A DNA stretch of 64,000 nt from Jacaranda mimosifolia (lineage: Eukaryota > Streptophyta > Magnoliopsida > Lamiales > Bignoniaceae). A model generated the notes under the pieces. It did not search any database, was not told the DNA's origin, and worked only from the letters and a program-made list of their open reading frames with translations. The position numbers and the translations under genes are program-made. The stretch spans positions 1,142,501 to 1,206,500 of the forward strand of contig CM032131.1 of the NCBI GenBank assembly GCA_018894105.1. The letters run 5' to 3'. Positions 11,308 through 23,435 of this stretch are shown here, one piece after another; positions within the stretch are counted from its first letter, which is position 1; each line of letters starts with the position of its first letter.

Positions 11308-11964
11308 TGATGCACGGATATGAACACGGTGACACGAACACAACACGACACAGACACAGCGACACATTAAATTTTAAAATTTTAGGACACGACACAACAT
11401 CGACACCAGCGTGGTTCTCATATTATATAATTATTTATTAATCATATTAATGTATGTAACATAAAATATATATCAAAGTAAAGTGAAAAAAATCAACACT
11501 AAACATTAAATAAATATATTTTAAATTCAAATAGATAACGAATCCCCCAAATAGGAATAAGTATTTGACTTCATGTAAATTATATAATGAAAATTTTAAA
11601 TACAAAAAAATGTAATATTAGTCATAAAAAAAAGTGATAATGTGTGTGTGTGTGTGTGTGTATAATTAGTGCCAAGTTTTCAATTATCACTTACTATTTT
11701 TTATAAATTTTCTTTTTTTCATAGTGTGTCTAATCATCCAAATTTATTAGGACATTATGATCATAGTGAGGTTTTTTACTAACTTCATTTGCCATTTAAA
11801 AAGTTTTTATATTATCTATTAACCCTTAAATTTTGTAAAGTTTAAGGAAAAAAAAGCCTCGTTGTGTCATAGCCGTGTCCAACACCGTGTCCGATTTTAT
11901 CTTTTTTATTTTAATTTTTGAACACTTTATTGCTGTGTCGTGGCTGTGTTTGTGTCCGATGCAT
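11308..11964. mobile_element. MITE-like element with GTGTC-rich imperfect inverted ends
   Basis: The left end begins TGATGCACGGATATGAACAC and the right end, read in reverse complement, begins ATGCATCGGACACAAACAC. Both continue into ACACGACAC-type sequence. ATCTA flanks both sides (11303-11307 and 11965-11969) and may be a 5-bp target duplication. A (TG)n run lies inside. There is no coding capacity, and the family cannot be assigned with certainty. Confidence 0.55.
11641..11661. repeat. (TG)n microsatellite
   Basis: A perfect TG run of about 21 bp lies inside the MITE-like element. Confidence 0.9.
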
Positions 11965-11969
11965 ATCTA

Positions 11970-12542
11970 ACACTGCACGAAGTGATTTATGGCGTGCCCC
12001 GTGCATTATAGATTACATGGGCAAATTGCAAGACTTCTATATATCATTTTATCATTATCTTTTTATTGAAAATATCAAATATACATTAAAATTATTTAAA
12101 AAATCATTTATTATTTAATTATATAAATTTTAGCATAAACACAGTGTGTGATAAAATTGTGGAACATCAGGACTTTATTGTATTTTTTAAAAGTGAATTA
12201 ACAGATTTAATCATAGTTTAAAAAACAACAACAAGGTAAATTTTCTTTTCTCTTCACTCTCTAAAATAAAAAAGTCGGGAATTCAACTCATAACTATATC
12301 ATATATAGATATATACACACACACACATTTAATTTAAATTTGGACTGAAAAGAAAGAGTTTAGACTCTATACTATAAAATATAGAAATTAATTATTTATA
12401 ATTAAAATCTATATTTACAATACTCAAAGACTAATATCGATTGTTAAAAAATTGAATTCCTTTTTTATAGAATATATTATAAAAACTATTATCTTAATAG
12501 AAAAGAATATAATAAATAACAGTAGATTACTTCTCGTAATAA
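11970..12542. other. Gene-free AT-rich spacer
   Basis: No gene or element is recognisable. A short (AC)n run lies near 12314-12326. Confidence 0.5.
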
Positions 12543-12551
12543 AAATAATTA

Positions 12552-13645
12552 GGGTAAATAGCAGACAACTCCCCAGCGAATAGGATCATTTGCACTTTGC
12601 TCCCCAACCGTCGTAAGTGTGCGGATAGATTACTCAACCTTTATTAAAAGTGCTTGAATACTCTCTCGTTCTATTTTCTGGCGATATATTTTAAAGTTGT
12701 TACACTTTGCCCCCTTATATTTTAAAAAATTTACATTTAGCCACCTAAAATACTTTAAAATGTTATCCTCAGCATTAAACTCTTATTTTTGTGGAATAAA
12801 GTAAAATATTTTGTCAAAAATTGTTACTATATATTACTTAATTATCAATACCTCACATGTTCAGTCAATTTGATTTATTTGAAATGTATAAACTAATTTA
12901 ATGATTAAAATTTTTCTAAATTGATGTGTGTAAGATAATTAAAAATTAATTATAGAATTCTATTACCAAATGATCGTTATGGAGTACTTATAAATTTGTG
13001 CTTATTTGTATAATTAAGAGTGTAAGTGGTTTAAAGTTTTAATTTGAATAAGAATGAGATAGGTGACGCTAGACGGACGAATATTGATAGCAAATAATGT
13101 ATATCTTAATATCAACATTATCTCTCTCATTTATTACTCTATTTAAATTAAAAATATTTAAATACCATTTGCTAACAAGTATGCATAATATTATATTGAT
13201 ATAAAAATCAATTAGGATATAATTTTAAAATTAGTTTTAATCATCTCATGTATATAAACCAAGTAAAATATAATACAAAATTAATTTAAAATTATATGAT
13301 AGCTCAAACTAATTTAACTTTTCATATATTGATAAGCGATTAGCGTGTGATAGTAGTTTTTATAAAATATTTCACTTTATTCTATAAAAATAAAAATTTA
13401 ATGATAAAAGTGTGATATTTTAGAATGATTAGGTTGTTAAATACACATTTTGTTAAAGTTGATGAGGTAAAGTGCAACATACTCAAAGTATTGCAGCATC
13501 TCCGATAAAATATTCTACTGAAAAATGGAACAAAGGGGTATAAGGACATTTACTAAATGTTGGGTAACCGTTCCGCACACTTGCTACGATTGAGGGGCAA
13601 AGTGCACATGACCATATACTTTGGAGGGTGTCTGCTATATATCTC
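12552..13645. mobile_element. Non-autonomous Mutator-like element (MULE-MITE)
   Basis: The element is 1,094 bp long and flanked by a perfect 9-bp duplication, AAATAATTA, at 12543-12551 and 13646-13654. The left end begins GGGTAAATAGCAGACAACTC. The reverse complement of the right end begins GAGATATATAGCAGACACCC. Both then run in parallel through TTTGCACTTTGC or GTGCACTTTGCC and AAGTGTGCGG, so the inverted repeats are at least 75 bp long at moderate identity. A 9-bp duplication and long inverted ends are typical of Mutator-like elements. The interior is AT-rich and has no ORF. Confidence 0.88.
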
Positions 13646-13654
13646 AAATAATTA

Positions 13655-14135
13655 TAACAAAGGTGAAAAAAATATTACAAAAATGAATCTATATTAACAA
13701 AAATTGTGATATCAATTATACCAAAGATCACCTTTTAAGTAACAAATTAGAAAATATTCGTTACCAGCTATTCCTTACCAAAAGTGCATATTTTTAATAA
13801 TTATATTAGAAAATTGCCATCTAAAGCATAAATTCATTACCTTTAAATCTTGTTCCACTTAGCTTGGATATTATGTAACAATCTTTAATACATTATGTAA
13901 CTAGAAAATTTTCCTTAAAATAAAATAAATATTATTGAAGAATTTGGTTATTTATGCTTTCATCACAGTTAAATTTCTTCTTTCCAAAATTTTATTTCCA
14001 ATTTCTTTCTCAAATTTGTCCTTTCAATTTTCCTTTGAGCTCTACATCTAATTTCTCCTTCAAAATGACCATCCAATTTCCATCCAAACATATCTTCCAA
14101 TTTCACCTCTATAATCTATTTTTCTTTTTCTTTTT
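13655..14135 (+). repeat. AT-rich repeat, left half of a copy split by the Tat element
   Basis: From about 13890 to 14140 this sequence resembles 32385-32565 in motif order: TTTGGTTA, TCACA, TACATCTAATT, CTTCAATTTCTCC-like and CTATAAT or TTATAAT. Its continuation lies beyond the Tat element at 25649. The first ~230 bp hold nothing recognisable. Confidence 0.6.
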
Positions 14136-14140
14136 ATAAA

Positions 14141-15294
14141 TGATGAGGGTAAGAATCATTTAATGGGTGTATTAGGCTGAGATCCAGTTCAATTGACTAG
14201 ATGGAGGTCGAAGAGAGTGTTTTCGATGTAATGAGGCCGAGTCCTGCTATCAACAGCAAACGTCAAGCTAGCTGAGGTGCCCTCGACTAAGGCATTCTGA
14301 CGTTCAAGTTAGTACATCAACTAGAAAATAGAGCACTAGAGTGAGGACTTTAGAATGATAAATGGCATACTTTGCTGAAAGCTGGCAGTGGGGTATTTAT
14401 AGTCTTCCCAAGGTAATTGATATGACTATGGTCTCCCTGTTAAGTAGGAAGGGCTCTTGTCCTTACCTGAGGGCTTTGCAGTCTTCTTCTGATTGTGTAC
14501 TTGATGAGGGTAAGAATCGTTTAATAGGTGTATTGGGTTGAGATCCAGTTCAATCGATCAAGTGGAGGTTGAAGAGCGTGCTTTCAATGTAACGAGGTAG
14601 AGTCTTGTGATCAACAGCAAATGTTAGGCTAGTCGAGGTGCCCTCGGCTAAGGCACTCCAATGCAAGTTAGTATATCGACTAGAAAATGGAGCAGTAGCG
14701 TGAGCGCTTTAGAATGATAATGGCATACATTGCTGAAGACTGACAGTGGGGTATTTATAACCTTCCTAAGGTGATTGATATGACTATGGTACCTTTGTTG
14801 AGTATGAAGGGCTCTTGTCCTTACTTGAGGGCTTGCAGTATTCTTTCATTTGTGTACCATTCTAGGTGGCGCAGCTTAGTGCAATGTGGTACATTAGTGG
14901 CACGCACTAGCCTAGCGTCACTGAAAAATGGGTAGTACTATGGTGGCATGCGCCATAAATGCGGTGACACACCTCCTAGTAGAGCATTTAATGTGGCTGA
15001 GAAATTGTCGCCTAAGCCCGACCTCCCAGGTCGAGGTGAATAAACCTGGTCGGCTTTGGTCGACATGGTGTAAATTTTTCGGGCTCGAGCCTTCCTAGCT
15101 GACTACTGAATCAAGCATTTCTGGTAGTGGTCAACCATAGCTTGGTCGATAGGGCGAAAACTGAATAGTGTAGTCAACATATGTCCAGTCAATAATGGGG
15201 TCAACCCACAACAGGTTGGGCCCACTAAGTACTTAGGCTACTACTGTCTTGGTCGAGTGTGGTTAGGCTGGGCCTGTTAGGCTATCTCATATCA
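14141..15294 (-). repeat. 3' LTR of the Tat element with internal 361-bp tandem duplication
   Basis: The LTR start TGATGAGGGTAAGAATC occurs at 14141 and again at 14502. The first 361 bp (14141-14501) repeat the opening part of the unit at 14502-15294, which is the full-length counterpart of the other LTR. The ATAAA target duplication abuts 14141, not 14502, so the extra copy belongs to the element. Confidence 0.88.
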
Positions 15295-15312
15295 TGGCCC
15301 CCCTACTTTCGA
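15295..15312 (-). other. Polypurine tract of the Tat element
   Basis: On the minus strand it reads CGAAAGTAGGGGGGCCA directly before the LTR start TGATATG. This is the expected plus-strand priming site and fixes the orientation. Confidence 0.75.
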
Positions 15313-15715
15313 GTCCTGATCGAAAGTATCGAGAAAATGAGTGGGGAGTAGTTAATTTGTAGAAAACTGGGTATGCTTGACAAGAACTTTAGAGTGTCAA
15401 TCAAAGTTTCAACTGTTGATCGGGGTTTTGATGTACTTAATGGGTCTGTGACATTAGGCCATGTGAAGTGTCAAGCAACAGTTAGGTAATTATTGCAGCT
15501 GTTTCGATTGCCGTGGGTTGAGGCCTATAAATAGAGGCGGTGAAAATTCTCATTTTTACTTTTACGCATTCCGTCAGGTCGATTCAGTCAGTTGTTCTGT
15601 ATTTATAGTCGACTGCACTCTGGTTTAGACTTCCACATCGCGTAAGTTCTAGAAATTCTTTCAAGCAAGTTATTACTTTATTGCTTCTCGATCATGTTAG
15701 GAGTATTCGAGGAAG

Positions 15716-18216
15716 ATGGTAGCCAGGGGAGTGACAATGAGGCCACGAGGTCGAATCGGGGTCCGATCGGTGGGGAGAGCGACTCGACCCGAGTCTACTA
15801 GTTCTTCCAATGATAGTTTGAGCTCCAATAGCTCAAGTGCCGATCGTGTAGCCACTGATGGTGAGGCTGGGTTGAGCCAGCCGCCCGTTTCCCGTGGTTA
15901 GCTATTCACCCCCAACTACTATAGAGAAATCATGTCCAAAACTACCCCAACCGACCTCACACTTGTTAGACAACTTTATCACGTTTCTCCGAAGTTCGAA
16001 CTAATCGTCCTTGACCCTACTGATAGGATGCACCTATCACCCGCTGGATGCATAACTGTATTCAAATAGGCCTTTAGGTGCTGGCTTAGGTTTCCCTTTG
16101 CTCAATCTATGGTCGACCTGCTAACAGGTCTACAAGTCTGTATAACCCAACTTCTTCCCAATTATTTCTCGACTGTATACAGCTTCACTGTCCTGATGCA
16201 TATACAACCTGCTTCTTTTGCCAACTTTTCCAATCTCTTCCACCTCTCCATGTCGCAAAAGTCGGGCAGCAGTGACGAGTCGGGTTTTTATTATCTGACT
16301 GCTCATCCTTGATGAAAGTTCTTAGTGACCCCGTCGTTGTCCCATGGTCAAGAGTGAAGAAACATTATCTTTATGTTCAGGTGCTTGGGGGTTTTAACAT
16401 TCCTAAGGGGAGGTGGAGAGGGCATGTCGAGGTGCCTGGTAACATAACCCTGACTTGGCCAAATACATCCATCCTTAATTTAGTTCAGTTCAGTCAAATG
16501 GAGGCCTCGGGGTATATCAAGGAGAAAAATTTGGTGTTGGCAGGCTTATTGCCTGCTCGATTAGATTTACCAGTTGGCGCTCGACTAGGTAGATTTCACT
16601 GGCTTTTCGATTGATTGAAATCATGTTTCTAATTGAAGTTGATTTATCGTTCTTCATCGTGGCGTAGATCAAGAAGAGATCATGAATCAGACACGAGCTC
16701 AAGCATTAGCCCGTGTGCAGAGGAATCAGGAGCTCCGCGAGAATATGACGGCTCGTTGGGAGGCTCAGTTTGTCGTGCTGCCCCAAGCCGAACTGCCCAC
16801 CTTAGCAGCTCCCCCAGCTTGAGCAACAACTTCCCCAATTTGACTAGCTTCTGGGGTGACAATTAGCCCCTCTTCTCGATAAAAAAGGTTGGCGGGCGAG
16901 CAAGGGGGCCTTGCTCAGAAGAATCCACTGCAAATAAGAGAAAAGACAAAGTTGAGGCCCCTAAACAACCGACTGGCTATGATCTCTTCAGGCAGTGAGA
17001 AAAGGATCAACTATTTCGATTGCCTAAGCTTCCATCATCCCGCTTCAGTACCGATGGCGCTATGGCTGTTCATAATTCCTTGTCGATGCTAACGACGGGG
17101 TCAACTGTGGTTGTGCCCCTCAAGGTAATGATGGCTGGTCTGTTCGCATCCGACCATAAGAAATTTATGGATTTAAGCCAGGATGGGGCGCTGAGGGCTC
17201 TAGCATATCACTCCAATATGGTAAGTATTTAGTCAAGTAAAATTCCCTTGTCCAATTCTTTGTTCTTCTTTTGTTTATTTTCATTCTGATTGCCTGAGGT
17301 TGCTCCTCTCGCAAGTTAGCTAGTTAGGCTACCATTTTTACAAGAGGTCAGAGCTGGACCTTAGGGATTGCAACTAGCTTCGAGCGGATGAAAGAGATAC
17401 TGAAACGCTGAGGGCTCAGCTCGAGTCTGTGTAATTAAGAATCAAGCAACTGAGTAAGCAGCTCAAGGAGAGGGATGGGCAGCTCGAGCTTAAAGACTCA
17501 CAACTAATGCTCGCAATATTCGAGAAGAGCAAAATAGATGAGTTGCTATTGAAAGCCATATTAGATACACAATATAGATATAATTCTAGTCAAATGCAAG
17601 GGTATAACGCCGCGATGCAGTTCGCTCAGGATGAATTTTTTAAAAAGCTTTCGCTGATGCGACGAGAGGCTATACAGTAGTTTATGCTGTGTTCGGCGTT
17701 CCAAGATGCCAACATCATTTTTTCTCTCTCAACGACATGAAGGACGCCTTCGAGAAGACTCTTAAGCAGCTAGAGTATTTGGGCTATCAGATCTGCCATA
17801 GGGATAGGGAACTCCTTAGCCTAGTGCTGAATAAGTAGCTCGAGATGTATCCTGACCCTGATGAGGGCACTCCTGAGGAGAGGGCTGCTGGTGCGCCCGT
17901 GGTCGAGCCTGTCGCTGATAATTTAAGGAGGCTTTGTCGAAGTGACAAAGGAATCTTTCTTGCCAGCGACTTTATGTTCGATATTCGGGACGACTAGGTT
18001 AATGTGGTTGATTTTCTTCCTCTTCCTAGGCAGACCTTTTTCGACAATGAGGCGACTTCCCGACCAGCCCATGCAGTTCAGTCATCTCTCCCCATAATAC
18101 CTAAGCAGCAAGTTAAAGGTCCTGCGATTGTCCCTATCCCCTCAAGCGACGAGCTCAACCAAGCTATTGAAGATGGTACACAAGTTGAGCGAGATGAAGG
18201 CACTGGATCTAGCTGA
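15716..18216 (+). pseudogene. Antisense extra ORF (aORF) of the Tat element, broken
   Basis: This open frame runs opposite to gag-pol. From 15716 one frame continues to 16312, with TAG stops at 15899 and about 16067. It opens with an Arg/Ser-rich stretch, then LDPTDRMHLSPAG, then LRFPFAQSMVDLL and TQLLPN. A shifted frame from 16309 gives PWSRVKKHYLYVQ and FNIPKGRW. The pattern R(F/L)P-hydrophobic, QL-PN, then W-x2-K-x-aromatic resembles the plant family called putative gypsy type transposon protein, known from the antisense extra ORF of Tat-type elements. Downstream, glutamine- and glutamate-rich fragments near 17400-17660 suggest a coiled coil. A last open piece, 18004-18216, ends about 50 bases before a run of A/T. 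The role of this family is not established. Confidence 0.65.
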
Positions 18217-18649
18217 GCTTTTAGATGACTGTACTTTTTGTAATTTTCTTTTATGTTTTTGGTAGCCCTACGAGGGGTTGGCTTTTATCTTTCACGTTGA
18301 CCTTGTAATTGAATATCATAATATAATCAATGGCGACTTTTTTCTTATCAAAGTGTGTTCAATTTGTTTATTTTTAACACTGTCGTTCTTGTCGAATGTC
18401 CCTCATTAATAAGCAATAATATACATAGCTCATCTCAACTTTGAAATCATTTAAGGTAGTCCCTTAATGAAGGAATCAAGTTTACAAGTGGACGATTGTT
18501 TTAGAAAGCGATTGGTGCAAAAGTAATGGAATTAATCCAGGATATTATTCGCATCTTCGTCATCAACTGTTTGATCGACTCAAGTTTTAACACTGTCATT
18601 ATGATGTGTAACTTGTATTCCCCAATTTGTTTTCGACTACAAGGTTGAT

Positions 18650-19240
18650 TTTTTGCTCTTTGCTTTGGGATTGACTACATGGTCAACCCTGAATAACAAG
18701 TTTGCTTATTAATTTGAGCCTAAAGCCTTGGTTTTGCGAGAAATAAACTTTGAGGTCGATTATTGGGTTGATTCTTGATGACAAGTTCATTTTTCAATTC
18801 TGGCTTGGGTGCATTGTTATGCAGTTTGAAGTTGTCGCGACATCGACTATACGGTCAACTCTGAGCGATTAACTCGTTCACTAATTTAGGCTAAAAGCCT
18901 TTGTTTTGAGACTCGAAACCATATTCTACTATGGGGTCGACTCTGAATGATCAACTCATTCGTTAATTTAAGTTAGAAGGCTTTGTTTTGCAATCTGAAA
19001 CCATCATCGACTATGGGGTCAACATTGAACGATCAACTCATTCATGAGCTTGGGCTAGAAGCCTCTGTTTTGTGGTTTAAAATCATCATCGACTACAAGA
19101 TTGACTCTGAATGATTAACTCGTTCATAAGCTTAGGCTAGAAGCCTTTGTTTTGCAGTTTGAAAGTATCGTCGACTACGAGGTCAACTCTAAACGATCAA
19201 CTCATTCATGAGCTTCGGCTGGAAGCCTTTTTTTGTTGGT
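18650..19240. repeat. ~82-bp tandem repeats inside the Tat element
   Basis: Units with the order CGACTAT..GGTCAACTCTGAACGATCAACTCATTC, then AGCTTGGGCTAGAAGCC and TTTGTTTTG recur at about 18844, 18928, 19008, 19089 and 19172, spaced 80-84 bp apart. Two weaker copies precede them. The array lies between the integrase remnant and the antisense ORF. Confidence 0.85.
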
Positions 19241-19867
19241 GTGGACGAATAGCTACATGAATACAAATAGTTTTCACTGAGGTAAACCATAATGCGATAC
19301 AATTAGGCAGAGATCTTGCTCTCTTTACACATGAATTTTTTTTAAATTTATGGCATTTCATGGTCGTGGGAGCTCCTTGCCATTTATTCCCATGAGTTGA
19401 TAGGCATTGTGCATTGCTACCTTGACCACTGAGTATGGTCCTTACCATTTCAGGTTGAGTTTTCCCACATTCTTCGATATTTCAACTTTTTTGAGGATGA
19501 GGTCTTCTATTTTGAAGCTACGCGGCCGAACGCCTTTGTTGTAATGCTCTGCCATTTTCAATATGTACCTTTGCGTTGTTGTGTATGCTTGCTAGCATAG
19601 ATCATCAATTGTTTCAAGGTCGAGTTCTTTTTTTGAGGTATTCCTGATTAGGTTAAAGTGGATTACTCAAGCAGTATGTTGTATTAGTTCTGTTGGAATT
19701 ACTACCTCTGACCCATAGACCAAACTACAGGGACTGTGGCCCCTAGCGGTTCAAGGAGTGGTTCTGTATGCTCAAAGTATCTCGGGGAGGTCATCTGCCC
19801 AACTTACTCCTATTCTTTCTAGTCGAGCATTGAGATGGTCGAGCACGCTTCTGTTTGTGACCTCCAT

Positions 19868-22800
19868 TTAGCCATTGGCTTGAGGGTTCCCAACTGAGGC
19901 AAAGTGTTGTCGGATCCCTAGGCTCTCGTACCAGCTCCTGGTACTCTTACTTTGGAATTGCGTTTCGTTCTCCGAAATTAAAACTTTGGGCAAACTAAAA
20001 TAGCAGATGATGTTCTTCCATATGAAGCTCTTAATGGTCGCATTGATTATTTTAGGAGTTGTTTCTGCTTCTACTTCTGCCCATTTGGTAAAGTATTCGA
20101 CCACAACAATCATGAACTTCTATTGACTTGTGGTCTTTGGAAAGGAACCAACTATGTGTATCCCCCACTGGTCGAATGGCCATGTGATCTGGAAGCTCAC
20201 CATGGGTTGTGGGTTAACGAGGGATGTTCAATTGGACCTAGCAAAAGGGGCATTTTTTGGTGAAATCGACTGCGTCATGGAGTAAAATTGGCTAGAAATA
20301 CCCATATCTAATGATCTTGTGTGCCAGTGATCATCATCCCAAATGATTACTGCAGATACCTGAATGGACTTCATGTAAGACTTCGCGAGCTTGCTCTGGG
20401 GTTAAGCAGCTCAATGGAAACTTGAAGATCAACCTCCTATACAGTTGGTCGTGCTCGTCGGGGGCAAACTTGGCTGCTGGACCTCTGAGCATACGCGCTT
20501 TGCTTTTGTCCTCGGGAATGACTCTTTCTCTCAAATAGGCCTTTATTGCGTCTTGCTAGGAGGGAAGTGCTTCTTCAATCTACCCCACCAAGCTCTGTTC
20601 GGAGGCACCTATAGTAGGTTTGTTGGAGACTTGTTGGAGACCAGAAATGTGATTGTCATATCTCTGGTCCCTTTCATCGAACTTGCAAATTTGGACAGTG
20701 CGTTGGTCTGCTCGTTCTCTAATATAGGGACTTGGCTGAGGGTGAATTTTTTGAACCGCTGCTACAACCTCTTCACCTCGGCCAGATACTGGCTCATCGT
20801 AGACTCTTTAGCTTCAAAGTTCCCTTCAACGTGCTCTGCAACTAGCTGGGAATCAGTTATGGTTGCTAACTGTTCGACTTCCATACTTATTGCAATCTTC
20901 ATGCTAACTAGAAGAGCCTCATATTTTGCTTCGTTGTTTGTAATAGGGTAGTCGAGTTTGATTGCGAGAAGTTGTACCCTTCGACTTGTGGAGACTGTAG
21001 AGAAATGCCAACTCCTCCACCTAAGGAAGTTACTGAATCGTCAACGTACAAAGTCCATATAAGGAAGTTGTGGTTTAGTTGGTCGGGTAGGTCGAGTCTC
21101 TTAGAGATAAAATCGGCCAAGATATGGGCTTTTATAACAATTTGGGGCTTAAATGTGATGTTGAATTCGCCCAGCTTGATTACCCACTTGGTTAATCGTC
21201 CTGACGTATCTAGCTTGGGTAGTACTTTTTTCAGTGGTTGATTTGATAAGACCATGATAGAGTGAGATTAGAAATAGGGCCTCAGCTTCCTGACTGTTGT
21301 GACCAGGGAGAGAGCAAATTTTTTTATTTCCAAATAGTTGTGCTCCAGGCCCTGCAATACTTTGGTACCGTAATAGATTGATCAATGGGTGCTATTTCTG
21401 GTCAAAACCAAAACTGAACTGATGGATGCCGACGAGACTGCTACATAAATGTGCAAGATTTCTCCAACCTTAGGTTTAGCTAACATGGGTGCTGATGAAA
21501 GGTACTGCTTTAATTCGACCAATGTCTAGTAGCATTGTTCTGTCCATTGGAAACCTGACTTCTTTGCGTTTTAGAGGATTTTGAAGAATCGTAAGCTTTT
21601 GTCAACTAGTCAGGCAATAAATCGACCCAAAGCTATGATTTTACCGACTAGACATTGAATGTCTCTTACTGTTCGAGGAGGTGTGATGTCAAGAATAGCC
21701 TGAATTTTTTATGGATTGGCCTCGATACCTCTTTGGCTAACCATGTAGCCTAAAAATTTACCTCCTATCACCCCGAATGTGTACTTATTAGGGTTAAGTT
21801 TCATGCCAAATGCTCGCAACATTAAGAATGTATGGTAGAGGTCAATTAAGTGATTTTGTTCTTTTTCTGTTTTGACGATCATGCCATCGATGTAGACCTC
21901 CATGGTCTTCCCATTCTCATTTTTGAACATAAAGCTTACAAGTCTTCGATAAGTTGAAACCGTATTTTTAAGCCCACAAGGCATGACCAAAAAATATTAC
22001 ACTCCATCGGGGATGACAAAAGAGGACTTATCCCTTTCCTCGAGTGCCATGAATATTTGGTAGTAACCTTAAAATGCATCCATCATGCTCAAAAAATCAC
22101 AACCCACAGTAGAGTCTACTAGTAAATTTATTCGAGGCAGGGGGTAAGGATCTTTAGGACAAGCTTTATTCAAATCAGTGAAATCATTACACATTCGCTA
22201 ATTTCCCTCTTTTTAGGGACAAGGACTACATTACAAAGCCAACTTGAATATTGAATTTCTACAATGTATCCTATCTCTAAAAGCTTGTTGACCTCCGTTT
22301 CGATGATTTGGCATCGTTCAGCATTAAAGGTTCTGGTCTTCTGCTTTACTGGCTTAAATAAGAGGGTCCATGTTTAGACGGTGGATGATGATGCTGGGGT
22401 CAATTCCCTGCAGGTCGGAAGCCTTCCATGCAAAAATATCAATATTTTTTCCAAAAAAATCGACCATGAGACATTCCATGTTGCTGCCCATATCTGTCCC
22501 AATCCTAGTAGTCTTGTCAGGGTTCCCTGGTTCTAACTCAATGGTTTTGAACTCCCCGACAGGTTCGACCCTGGTCTCCTCCAACTTTCTCTTCTTGCTT
22601 GTTTCTCCCTCTTTAGGTTTTAGCTACTGGAGCGTCCTCCGAAGGTTTTATTTTACGTCGAGCTTTATGTTCATTTGCCTCAACCAAGATTGTATAGTAT
22701 CGCCAGGCTTCCTTCATGTTGCATAGTCGCCCATCCTAGCGGCAATCGAAAACTTGACCTTCATATGATAGGTCGAGATAAGGGCTTGGAAGTCATTCAG

Positions 22801-23094
22801 CGTTGGTCGACCGATGATAGCGTTGTAAGCAAATGGCGCATTGACGACCAGATAGTTAACCATGAGAGTTCTCTTTCATGAGGCCACCCCAAATGATGCG
22901 GATAAGCTTATAGATCCTTCGGGGATGATCTCTGACCCCCTAAATCCAACTAATGGGGTACGGACATGATCGAACTTCAACTTGTCCATGTTCATTCTCT
23001 TCAAGGTCGACAAAAAAATAATGTTTGCCGAGCTCTCATTGTTGACCAATACTTTCCTGACCTCAAAGTTTGCTATCTCTATCGATACTATCAA
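19868..23094 (-). pseudogene. Tat pol remnant (protease, RT, two RNase H domains, integrase)
   Basis: Reading leftward, 23094-22876 is a pepsin-like region with VLVNNESSANIIF, where the family Asp is Asn. Segment 22584-22354 is the start of reverse transcriptase (DIFAWKASDLQGIDPS). Segment 21990-21709 is the RT core with MPCGLKN and EVYIDGMIVKT, where the usual YVDD has become YIDG. Segment 21385-21149 is the first RNase H. Segment 21255-20908 carries its end and a second RNase H-like domain starting WTLYVDDSVTSLGGG. Segment 20534-20334 is the integrase zinc-binding region (LHEVHSGICSNHLG). Segment 20113-19868 is the integrase core, with VVEYFTKWAEVE and LISENETQF, both catalytic Asp positions now Glu, then GNPQANG. 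Stops and frameshifts separate the pieces, so no activity is expected. Confidence 0.85.
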
Positions 23095-23435
23095 AGGTCA
23101 ATCCAGCTTGTTGTCCATCTCTTGATTGTCGATATGGGAGAGCTCCACATCGGAAAAGAAGATTGGCTCAATGCTAGTCGAGAGTTGAAAGACTGTTTCA
23201 ATCGAGGAGGATTGGGTTGACTCCAGTTTTCGTTGGTTATGCCTTCAGTTGGGCCTCCCACAATAGTATCAATTACTCCTCTAATGGGTGGGCGGGGATC
23301 GTGGGCAGGTTATCTTTTTTCCTTACACTAACCGACCTTTCTCTACTGAAAGTTTGGTCGGTTACACCTGCTTCTAGTCGAGCTCTCTCACCGACGAACT
23401 TTTTTAGATGGCCTTGTCGAATCAGCCTCTCGATC

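Noticed and set aside
14502..15294. Treating 14502 as the outer end of the Tat element
   Set aside because: The ATAAA target duplication matching the right end lies next to 14141, so the extra 361 bp are inside the element.
20445..20951. Plus-strand open frame of 168 codons in the Tat element
   Set aside because: The minus strand here encodes the integrase zinc-binding region and the second RNase H-like domain. The plus frame has no family resemblance.
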